Of a stretch of DNA of 64,000 bases, positions 52,935-64,000 are shown one piece after another; positions within the stretch are counted from its first letter, which is position 1, and each line of letters begins with the position of its first letter. The position numbers and the translations under genes are program-made. The notes under the pieces are model-generated. The model worked only from the letters and a program-made list of their open reading frames with translations, made no database searches and was not told where the DNA came from. The DNA is taken from NCBI RefSeq assembly GCF_021347895.1, contig NC_067118.1, forward strand, positions 34,465,255 to 34,529,254, read 5' to 3'. This stretch comes from Acanthochromis polyacanthus. Its lineage: Eukaryota > Chordata > Actinopteri > Pomacentridae.

Positions 52935-53798
52935 TTTAGGATGGAGCGGATGTTCGTCTCCCACTTCAGGGCCTGAGAGATCACAGTCCCCAGGAGCTTC
53001 CTTCAACCTCCTGGGGACTACAGTCTCTCAGGACCTGAAGTTGGAGACAACATCCGCTTTATCAAAAAAAAGGCTCAGCAGAGCCTATTTCCTACGACAG
53101 CTGAAGAGACACGGCCTGCTACATTAGCTGTTGATCCAGTTCTAAACTGCAGCCATCGAATCTGTCCTATGCACCTCTGTCACTGTGTGGTTTGGAGCAG
53201 CCACACTGCAGGACAGAAACAGACAACAGCGCACAGTATGGAACTGCAGAGAACATCAATGGAGCCCCCCTGCCCTCTATCCAGCAGCAGTTCAACACTA
53301 GAGCCAGGAAGAGGGCAGGAAACATCATCAGAGACCCCGCTCACCCCAAACATGAACTGTTTTCCCCCCTCCCCTCCAGCAGGTGCTACAGAGCTTTGTA
53401 GCCTCAAAAATCTCCAGACACAAGAACAACTTCTTCCCCACTGCCATCAGCCTAATAAACATCTGCGCCATTCCTCCACACCTGTACAGTATTCAATTTA
53501 TTAATGGATATGAATAATACTTTTTGTACTAAGAACAGCATTCTCAGTCTTTTGCACTGTATTATTGCTCTAGCAGTTATCATTTTGCACTACTGTGTTT
53601 ATATATTCCTTTGTAGCCTTTAAATATCTGTATATGTTGTGTTATGTTTATTTTTATCACTACAATTATTTTCCTTTACTTCTTTCAGTAGTTTTTTATT
53701 ATTCTTTTCCTAATTCCTAGGGTGACACCAAAAGCCAAAACCAAATTCCTTGTATGTTGTGTATGTACTTGGCCATTAAATCTGATTCTGATTCTGAT
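52935..53798 (+). mobile_element. 5'-truncated LINE inserted in the Tc1-like element
   Basis: The body decodes in broken frames to the C-terminal part of a non-LTR reverse transcriptase: VLCTSVTVWFGAATLQDR at about 53170, a damaged HPKHELFSPLPS motif at about 53345, and ISRHKNNFFPTAISLIN-like text at 53410-53460. The 3' end has ATTAAA then the tandem TCTGATTCTGATTCTGAT tail at about 53781-53798, typical of teleost CR1/Rex1/L2-like LINEs. It splits the Tc1-like element, so it is the younger insertion. The 5' end is an inverted repeat. Confidence 0.8.
52945..53058. repeat. About 50-bp inverted repeat at the LINE 5' junction
   Basis: 52945-52995 and 53009-53058 are near-perfect reverse complements (about 44 of 50 bases) around a 13-base spacer. 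The right arm is continuous with the LINE coding text, so the left arm is an inverted copy of the first retained LINE sequence. Confidence 0.85.
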
Positions 53799-54077
53799 GT
53801 ATGCACAGTCTTTCCCATCTCGGCCAATGAATCTTGTAACTCCTTCAGAAGAGTCATGGGTGTCTTTGTGGCCTCCCTCTCTAGTCACTTTCTTGCACTT
53901 TCACTCAGTTTTTGAGAACAGCCTACCCTAGACAATTTTTATATTATCAGTCTTTGAAGAAATCTTTATTCGCTTTGACATGAAAATTCTTGGCAAAAAA
54001 GCACAACAAACAAAAAACAAACAAGCAAACGAAGAAAAAACACAACAATGTCCATGAGATGAATACTTTTTGTATTT

Positions 54078-54500
54078 ATTGTAAAGCCATGCATGGGTTG
54101 GCACCTAGATACACTTCAGACCTTCTCTGACCCTGCTCTGCCTCCAGGCCTCTTGGATCCTCAGAGCAGCTGCTGTTCCAGGATCAAGGCTCGTGAGGAA
54201 ATTGTGCCTTTGCAGTGGCACCTCCAAAGCTTTCAAATAGCCTTGCTCGTGTAATCAAATATTCCTTCTCCATCGACATTTTTAGGAAAAATCTCAAGAA
54301 GTGCATGTTCCCAGTTGCTTTTTGTTGTTCTTAATGGTCTAAATATTTTAGTGTTCTATGCTGGTTTTATTTTACAATTTGATTTTCCAAGTTGTTATCC
54401 TGTTTTGCCCTGTTTTTTTAAAAAATTGTAGATTTTATTTTATTTTGTTCTACAGATGCTTGTTATGAGTCTTTATCTAATCCTGTGCTTTGTGCACATC
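54078..54500 (+). mobile_element. L2-like LINE fragment, C-terminal reverse-transcriptase end
   Basis: The plus strand decodes to KAMHGLAPRYTSDLL, then a broken stretch with RPLGSSEQLLFQ, CAFAVAPPKLSNSLA and FRKNLKKCMFPVA. This is the usual C-terminal signature of L2/jockey-type fish LINEs. T-rich 3' UTR text follows. Several stops are present. Confidence 0.75.
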
Positions 54501-54902
54501 GTCTTGCTGTTGCTCGTCTCTAATGCACAGCACATTGGTTAATGCCATTTATAATTTGATATAACTCATATATTCCCCCACTTTTTTTGGCTCATTCAGA
54601 CAGATTTATCACCTGTTGTACTATACAAATAGCAATTACAACTTGAAAATTCCTCCTGGAATTTTTTTGTGTACCGCCCTTAAATTGTGGATCCCACTCC
54701 TTTGTCTTCACAGGTTCAAAATGTTTGATCCGATCCAAGACAGACCTGTGCAAAACTCAGCCAAACCAGATGTGGATTAATAGCTGCTGATAGAATCAAG
54801 AATAATTGCATCTTTTCCCAGTCGACTGACCCAAACAGAACCAAAAATAAAGGGCACACTACTTCTACTAACAAGCAGCTGCAGTAACAAAAACAAAACA
54901 GC
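54501..54902. other. Unannotated 5' flanking DNA
   Basis: AT-rich, no recognised feature. Confidence 0.3.
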
Positions 54903-54977
54903 AATTTTTTTTGCGCTTCAGAGACTAATTGGGACTTTTAATTATTTCTATTAGTCTCTGAAGCGCAAAAAAAAATT
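54903..54977. repeat. 27-bp-arm perfect hairpin
   Basis: The left arm (54903-54929) and right arm (54950-54977) pair along their whole length, apart from one extra A in the A/T run. The core is GCGCTTCAGAGACTAAT and the loop is 20 bases. No ORF. It could be a tiny palindromic MITE or a transcribed hairpin of pre-miRNA-like size. Confidence 0.9.
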
Positions 54978-56279
54978 CAAAATCTGTTCCAGTAAAACTT
55001 TGTTTGCCCAACTGAGAAAGAAGGTAATGATTTTCTGAAGAATTGAGTATCTGTGAAACTAATTCCTAAACACAACACAACTATCTTTTAATAGCGTAAA
55101 CATTTTACATTGAGTACTGGTTTTGAAAAATATTTTCTCCCATATTATCCTGCATAATCAAAATTTATTCTAAATATCCTCAGATCCATTTGGATCTATA
55201 CTATCACTTGATATGTTGACACACAGAGCCGAGACTTGTGACAAAAAAAAACAATACCCAACACAGCTCGATTACTCTGATTATATTTGGTTTTGGCCCT
55301 GGTTTCCTATAACTAAAGGGATCCATGAGGACTTCAACTCTAGAGGCGCCATCCAGAAATACTATACAGTATAAAGCAGACATGATGATAATGAAGAGCA
55401 TGAGCTCCAACAAACCTGACATATTTATTCCAGTCAAAAAGCTGCAGTAAAAAGGACATGCTATATTATTTTTGCTGTATCTCTTCATCCTGAAGACTCT
55501 GAGTTGCAGTATATCTCAGTCCTTGATATTTTCTGTTTGCATTATTTTCTGGGGGCCTGTGCATCTGCAGAGTCTGGTATTCATCTTTACATGTAGCTTT
55601 ACTCAAACAAAAAGGTCTCCAGTGGAAAAAGTCTCTGCACAATCATTGTCTGCTCTGAAAATAAGCAGGTGTAGCACATATAGTAAGTAAATTTCTATAA
55701 ACTGTCACACTCAGGCAGCCTATCGTCTGTCTTTTACAACAAACAATACCATGAAGTAGCATTTCTGTGATTTTCAATGCTTTACGGGAATGTGTCAGTT
55801 ATGCCTAACGTGAGCAGTAAAATTCTGAATGCTAGCGTCTATGAAAGCTAGAAGAAGAATTTATTCAGACTCAGTGTCAATGTCTGTGTCCCCACATTAG
55901 TCACTGTTTTGCGCAACAATATACAGTGATAACTGAGCCAACGGGGATCCCATGCCTCTAATACATATAGGCTACCAGAATATCAATAGGGTCGGGCCTC
56001 ACAGCTTACATGCAGACAGCGAATCATCTTGTTATCTCATTATAGTCATGGATATACATGTCAGCAACATGAAAAATGAATACATCCACACACACTATAT
56101 TATACTAAGCATAAAGTCACCCTGTGAGTTTTATAGACCCTTGTTTAAAAATGACAAATTGCTAGTGATTATTATTTAGACATACAGCTGTACACATTCA
56201 CACGCCACACAAACACAGACGCCCTTGCTTATGCCTTTGTGCCCTTGTGTAGCTGTCCTTAGAAGCACTTAATTACGTT
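54978..56279. other. Unannotated 5' flanking DNA
   Basis: No exon or repeat recognised. Confidence 0.3.
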
Positions 56280-58575
<2,296 letters not shown>

Positions 58576-58805
58576 TGAGCGTGACAAAGGGCCAATAAGC
58601 AAAGGAGTTCACATTTTGGCCAATCAGAGGCTTCAGCCCGCCTCCTGACTGTCCTCTGGTCAGGTGCTCCGGTTAAGGTCAAAGGAGCTGAATCGGCCAT
58701 GAGAGCTAAACTTCGTTATTAACGTGAGTGAGGATACATGCCATTCAGCGAAAACGCCGAGCCTGTCGCCATGGTCCGGCCAGCGTGACAGTTCATTGCA
58801 CTGGT
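58576..58805 (+). promoter_or_regulatory. Promoter-like CCAAT module with possible exon and splice donor
   Basis: Two CCAAT boxes ('gggccaataagc' at 58589 and 'ggccaatcagagg' at 58618) are followed by a locally CpG-richer stretch and 'gttcattgcactg' then 'gtgagttta', a good donor at about 58804. It could start a short plus-strand non-coding transcript or be part of a mobile element: the sequence downstream ('gcagtggtgtagtctag') resembles teleost repeat text. No conserved protein is encoded. Confidence 0.3.
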
Positions 58806-58950
58806 GAGTTTAGTTGAATTAATTAATGTCGTAATATGCCTACTGAATATGCTAAAAGCAGTGGTGTAGTCTAGTTTTTCTAGTGGGTATACTCCGGCCT
58901 CATGAACCAAGGCCAGGTCAGGTTCTCATATATGTGCGCGTGCAGTCAAA

Positions 58951-58951
<1 letters not shown>

Positions 58952-59039
<88 letters not shown>

Positions 59040-59293
59040 TTGTACTTCTATCTTAGTGAGGACATCCATAGGCGTAATGCATTTCCTAGAGCCTTATCCT
59101 AACCTTAACCATCACAACTGATTGCCGAAACTTAATCCTTACCCTAACCCTAACCAAACCTCAATTCATACCTGTTCTCTAAAAACAAGTCTTCACCCTC
59201 AAACATGGCTGTTTCAAAGTGAGGACCGGCCAAAATGTCCTCACTTTGATAGTTAAATGCAGAAAATGGTACTCACCATGTAGCAAGTACAAG

Positions 59294-59388
<95 letters not shown>
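58952..59388 (+). repeat. Teleost CA-bounded repeat with telomere-like CCCTAA tract
   Basis: A GC then CA array (58952-59036) is followed by 'tgtttgtacttctatcttag' and 'tgaggacatccataggcgta', then repeated 'cctaaccttaacc' and 'accctaaccctaacc' (59095-59157), 'gtgaggaccggccaaaatgt', 'agcaagtacaagaac' and a second CA array (59295-59388). The order matches a widespread teleost repeat with CA tracts at its ends. It encodes no protein. Confidence 0.8.
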
Positions 59389-59389
<1 letters not shown>

Positions 59390-59517
59390 AGCAGCAGCAG
59401 CTCCTTTATTTCAAACTACCAATTAGATACTTATAGACATTATAGCGTCAGCAGCTCCTCCTCCTCCCATCAGGTAGAGCTGATGTTTCCTCTTCATCAT
59501 GTGCAGAGTTTTGTTCA

Positions 59518-59808
59518 TTTATTTTTGTGCAAAAAAGTTTTATTGAAATATTAAACAAAAGTAAGGATGCCTGTTTTTGTAACAAAACAAATGCACAAAA
59601 TGAGTCAATTATAAGGCTTCTCATAAAAACACTGAATGCAAAAGAGTTTGTCAAAACACAAATGATTCATATTTGTCTGGTTAGGCTAAAATATGAGGCT
59701 ACAAACAATAATAAATTAGGAGCCGTTTGGGAGCCGAAAGAACTGGCTTTTCTTTGGAAGCAGTGCCAAAAGCTCTCTGAAAAGAGCCGAACTTCCATCA
59801 CTACTGTC
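59518..59808 (+). mobile_element. hAT-like MITE fossil
   Basis: 'aaacacaaatgattcatatt' and 'tgtctggttaggctaaaata' are followed by 'aataataaattaggagccgt', 'ttgggagccgaaagaactgg' and a terminal 'agagccgaacttccatcact'. This is the wording of a teleost hAT-derived repeat with agccg-rich ends. No transposase is left. Confidence 0.7.
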
Positions 59809-59940
59809 CTCCTCTCTGTCCCACATCTCTCAACTGGTTTTTGAAGGCAGAGCTGCGATGGTGCTCTTGGATGCAATGCAGAGACTTCATTAACTGAGTA
59901 GCATCAAGTGGGATGCCTGAACTCGTACATAATTGTTCTG

Positions 59941-60277
59941 GGGAGGGGGCGGGGCAGCGGCTGGAGCCTATCCCAGCTGACTTGGGAAGGCAGGGGACAC
60001 CCTGGACAGGTCGCCAGTCTGTCGCAGGGCTACATATACAGACAAACAATCACACTCACATTCACACCTACGGACAATTTAGAGTAATTAATTAACCTCA
60101 GCATATTTTTGGACTGTGGGAGGAAGCCGGAGTACCCGGAGAAAACCCACGCATGCACAGGGAGAACATGCAAACTCCATGCAGAAAGATCCCTGGAAAG
60201 CCGGGATGCAAACCAGGGATCTTCTGGCCTCTCGCTGCAAGGCGAAAGTGCTAACCACTACTCTAATGTGCAGCCCC
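59941..60277 (-). mobile_element. tRNA-derived SINE (V-SINE-type core)
   Basis: On the minus strand it begins GGGGCTGCACATTAGAG, then AGTAGTGGTTAGCACT (box A region) and TGGTTTGCATCCCGG (a degraded box B). The conserved core follows (GCATGTTCTCCCTGTGCATG; ACTCCGGCTTCCTCCCACAG), then the LINE-related tail (GCGACCTGTCCAGGGTGTC; CAGCTGGGATAGGCTCCAG). Full length is about 337 bp. Such SINEs are transcribed by RNA polymerase III from the tRNA-like head. Box B carries substitutions, so this copy is probably silent. Confidence 0.88.
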
Positions 60278-60575
60278 AAACAGATTAACAGATTTGGATG
60301 AAATTTTCAGGGGTGGTCAGAAATGACACAAGGACCACCTGATTAAATTTTGACAGTGATTCAGTTTGTAGTCTGGATTTGTGTATTGTTGTGAGGTAGC
60401 AGCACAGTAACTATGGCAACAAGTGAACCTACATCAGCTGACAGTCACATCATTGTGGTCCTACTACCAATCTATTGCTGCAGACTCATCGGGACTTATC
60501 CATGGAAAATCATACAATGCCTGAGCAGCCTTGGCGGAGTACTGCGCTCACTGAGTGCTTATCTTGTTTTATTTT
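60278..60575 (+). repeat. LINE-tail-like dispersed repeat, copy B
   Basis: 'acagatttggatgaaatttt', 'ggtcagaaatgacacaagga', 'catcgggacttatcc', 'cagccttggcggagtactg' and 'cgctcactgagtgcttatct' align with copy A at 20521 in the same orientation. It abuts the head of the SINE, which probably inserted at its left edge. Confidence 0.7.
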
Positions 60576-63500
60576 GATGCACTTTTAGAGCCATTAGTGT
60601 GAGCTACTGCTGCTGCTGAAGATGTCCTTAGGTAGTAAATTCCACTCTTAGAAGGTGGTTTCTAGAGCTGAAGTTGCTTCACTTGTTTTATGTTTTCCAT
60701 TATAGTGCCTAGCTTCAAGTGAGTTTTTGCTTCAAGCACTGGCTCTCAGAGCTAATTATTAAAGGAAGTTGTGATTTTGAAACTGATGAATTTGCTCTCT
60801 TGTACAACAGACACTTGAAATGAAGCAATTAGTTGATTTCAAAAGTTCTAACCTGTGATCAGAAATGCTGATAGGATTAGCTTAGAGGCAATTATCTGCT
60901 GACCTAATTTATAGGTCAGGTTTTGAGTTGGAGCATTGTTCAGATGAGACCTCAGCATGAATCTCACAACAATCGAAGAAGGTTGCTCGGATGTCACGAG
61001 AGACAAGATTTCAAGATAAGATTTCACAGTCCAGCTCTGCTTCGATGACACAGCTGTCTGTACTTTTCATTTCTTTATTTTGCAATTGTTTATAGTTATA
61101 TGTTTTGATCTGTAGATTTCTGACAGCAAGAGTTCCTCTTTGGTAACATTTCAATTCAATAGGATTCTGTTTTTTGTTTACAAGGTGGATACCATGGTTG
61201 AACGTTAAATTCATTTGTCTGTCTATGCTTGTGCTTAGTAGTTTGTTTTCATCACCAATAGTAGCAATAATAATAATTGCATTAATTTGATATCTTACGA
61301 GCAAATCCAGAAAATGGTGTGCTTGTCAGAGAGAGAGAGGGAGAGAGTGATGAAAATAAGTAGAAGCACATTAATGCAGAGCTGCAACCATTGAGAGACA
61401 TTGTAATTTCTAGGTCCGTTGCAAGCTACCTGCCGTAAACACATGCACACACTGTCACACATGCACTGTCACACACATTCACACACACAGCATCCATTAC
61501 ATGCATTTTATTCACATGAGTAAAATCTGAGACTTTTGTTCTGGCATTTCCCTTGTTGTGCATTTGTTTTTTTTGTTTGTTTTTTTATGGCACTGTTGGG
61601 CTCAATTAGCCATGAATTTCTCCACAACCTGCCTTCTTAGTTTGTCTAATCCCCATTAGGGATCTGAAATCTTCCTTGAAGGATTTAGTCTCTGAGTGTG
61701 GTTGAGTTATTCTTGATGTGCCAAACACTGACTTGGCATCCCCTCTGTCTACTGTTCAGGAAGGCAGTCAGTGGCACATGAGAGGTTATACTTGTGGTCC
61801 TGGCCCGTGTCCAGCACACAAAGAGACTAAGACAGCAGATCCTCACACATTTCAACCCTGTAAAATGTTGAGCTTTTGTCTACTGATGCCCTAACTGAGA
61901 CCAGGGGAGCAGTGTTACCAGAGCATGTCGGTCTACTGCCGTAAGCTGACTTTTGACTTGACTGCATGTCATCAAGCTCACGTCGGGGAACCAGCGATAA
62001 GCACAGTTGAAATTCCACTTGTCATTCAAGTAGGGTGACTATTAGCTGAAGATTTGTTATGGTAAAAATCAAAATCGATCCACTGGAGTTGTACTAGCAA
62101 TTTGGACTTACAGTAGCTCCACCTGGCTCATGGCTATGCTTACAGAATAGCCAACTCTGACTTTCCAATGAGCAAACAGGTTGGAGGATCATTTTCAGCC
62201 TGGCGAGGGCATGCTGGGAGAGAAGCCATGAACCCCCTCCCATTTTCCCTTTCATCACTCTGCTCCTCAGGGCAGAGCAATCAGAGGTGTAAAGAGGTTG
62301 TTGATATTCTAGACATACACTCCTCACAGAAAATCTAGCAGCAGCACGCACTCGACACAAACCCACCATTCTCAGTATATTCACTAATGGCTGTATTATA
62401 TTTTAGCCTAGTATCTCGCAAAGGCACTGCAAAATATGTCTAAAAACTTATGTGTTCAAACCCAGATATCATCTATGTCAACTTACTTCACAGTGGTTTT
62501 TAATTTTAGCTGCCAGTTAATACTGATAAACCGGTCCTCAGGGAAGTTACTCATTTTAAAGTTGCCAGTTTAATAACCTTTGAAAGAAACAAGTTTTTGT
62601 ATCCCCCGTTCCAAAATATTAATTACAGCCTAATCTCTTGTTGATAAACACAATGGCTGGTAACATAATGTTCTCTATCAGTGCCTCAGGACTGTAATAT
62701 ATATGTTTTGTTTTTTTTTAAATTTGCTTTGTGCTTCAGTGATTGATCACAGATGATGAAAAAAGTGGATGAGTTTGCTAATTACGGTCATGCTAGTTTT
62801 CTTACATACCAAGAAAATGAAGGAAATTATCTTATATTTTACAATGAGCTGGAAGAGACACAGTGAATTATTAATGGTGACTTTGTTGAAGCTTTAAATG
62901 AATATAAATACCAGGGACAGTAATTGATGAAAAACTGTCATGGGATTTAACCACAGGTTTCATTTACAGTAGAGGATTAGAGCGATTATACTTTATCCGG
63001 AAGCTTTGACAGTTTGAAGTGGATGGATATACAGTGGTTATTTTTTATTGCTCATTTGTGTGAAATATTTTAACTCTATGCTTTAGTGCTTGGTATTTTG
63101 AACTGTCTGTAGTTATTATGAACGCTACTTTATGCACATGAAGTGCAGGCAACTTTGGTGTGATGCTCCACAATGTAGCTTGAAACGCATCACAGTGAAA
63201 GTAGAATGCGTCGCAGGGCGTTTTACATGACAGTGAATGGGATGGGAGAAATGGACGGATCCTGTGGACACATACCTTGATATCATGTGTGTCACTTGCG
63301 TGTTGTTGTACTTAATTCTTGATTGTTGGTAAGGTTATTGTGGCACACTGTTGTCTGTGATTGTAATGTCTTCATTGCTGTGGTTCGGTTTTATCTGACA
63401 GTTTGTACAGGTGCAAAGAGAATTTTTTTTATCATAAAAGATATCACAAAATGCAGTTGACTTAATTGATTTTGCAGTCTTGCTCACAGAGCATTACATG

Positions 63501-64000
63501 CTATCCAATGAGAATTTAATGAATGCATTATGATGCATAATGAATTCAGAACATAATTTAAAATACATTATCAGTATGGCCCCTTGCTTCGGTGAGAACA
63601 TTAAGGGTCTCACTGGCTGTTTTTCTGCCTTAGTACCTTAAGGAAGAAATTGCCTTTTGACCACATACTACATGTACTAAAAAACTACATGAGTTCATCC
63701 ATCTACAGCTTGTCTCAAAGCTTATGCAGATCAGGGGCAACAGGTCAGATAGCTCAGATAAGATCTCCTTTTCAACAGAATTCTTGTCAGACTTCTGGCA
63801 GGTGCTGCTACAACGGAGGAGATGTAGTGCTCCAGCATGCCCCAAGTCTAAATCTGGTTTCTTCGCTCTTAGTTGCGATTGATAGATACTGAATGGGAGA
63901 CAGGCAAGTCCTCATCACGTGTGAGAACATGACCTTTGATTCAAAGGCAACCAACCATACAAGCCATGTTCACATCAGAGCTGTAGAAGCGAATGTTTCC
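60576..64000. other. Unannotated 5' flanking DNA
   Basis: No exon, RNA gene or transposon recognised. Short GA and CA runs occur at about 61328-61350 and 61440-61490. The window ends in apparently unique sequence. Confidence 0.3.

Larger units (their letters stand above)
52085..54077 (-). pseudogene. Degenerate Tc1-like transposon, interrupted by a LINE
   Basis: Read on the minus strand, fragments translate to a Tc1-like transposase: TVKHGGDSIM at about 52710-52680, and a frameshifted region whose intact form reads GPxGLVKVEGK. The ends match a known teleost element: 'acagtgctcataaaag' on the left and 'gagatgaatactttttgta' on the right. The element resumes after the LINE at 53799 with 'gtatgcacagtctttcccat' and 'gcactttcactcagtttttg'. 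Multiple stops and the insertion make it inactive. Confidence 0.85.

Noticed and set aside
53169..53504. Apparent 111-aa protein
   Set aside because: It is a shifted frame across the LINE reverse-transcriptase C-terminus.
59095..59157. Chromosome end or telomere fusion
   Set aside because: The CCCTAA-like text is short and irregular and belongs to a recognised dispersed repeat.
60110..60277. Functional tRNA gene on the minus strand
   Set aside because: The box A/B-like text is the head of a SINE; no cloverleaf or acceptor stem can be drawn.

Overview
The window is nuclear DNA from a ray-finned (teleost) fish, probably a percomorph. The reasons are one vertebrate-type multi-exon gene, (CA)n microsatellites about 100 bp long, and many dispersed repeats I recognise as teleost families: degenerate Tc1-like transposons, small MITEs, LINE tails and a tRNA-derived SINE. 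I see no prokaryotic gene organisation, operon, CRISPR array or intact viral gene.

The only protein-coding sequence I can support is the first coding exon of a Kv4-type (Shal) voltage-gated potassium channel on the minus strand at 49384-50486, best matched to kcnd2 (Kv4.2). It encodes the N-terminal KChIP-binding/inactivation segment, the zinc-coordinating T1 domain, S1 to S5 and the start of the pore. It stops inside the selectivity filter at a consensus splice donor. A strong acceptor lies 77 bp 5' of the ATG, and a strong donor lies about 1.1 kb further 5' (51681/51680). Together they suggest a separate non-coding first exon whose upstream edge is a (GA)n tract. On this reading 1-49383 is part of a very long kcnd2 intron and about 51.85-64 kb is 5' flanking DNA.

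Layout: 1-49.4 kb (intron) holds a 21-bp minisatellite (0.8-1.0 kb), Tc1-like transposase fossils (5.2, 10.1-11.4 and 43.5 kb), CACTACC-type MITEs (8.1 and 20.9 kb), a hAT-like MITE fossil (19.0 kb), a 'cagtcaggtcc' Tc1-type MITE (31.3 kb), a TIR element with a perfect 8-bp target duplication (38.3 kb), a piggyBac-type MITE flanked by TTAA (39.3 kb), LINE tails, many microsatellites, and a fragment of nuclear rDNA (the start of 18S rRNA) joined to a hairpin (47.8-47.96 kb). The 5' flank holds a nested stack at 52.1-54.5 kb (a Tc1-like element interrupted by a LINE with an inverted 5' end, next to an L2-like fragment), a 27-bp-arm hairpin (54.9 kb), CA-bounded repeats with telomere-like CCCTAA tracts (56.3 and 58.9-59.4 kb), a promoter-like CCAAT module (58.6 kb), a hAT-like fossil and a SINE (59.5-60.3 kb).

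I found no convincing undescribed multi-gene system. The most unusual items are the rDNA-hairpin junction, the 38.3 kb TIR element, the LINE inverted 5' end, the 54.9 kb hairpin and the untested 5' structure of kcnd2. Family names for repeats come from recognition of consensus wording, not from a database search.
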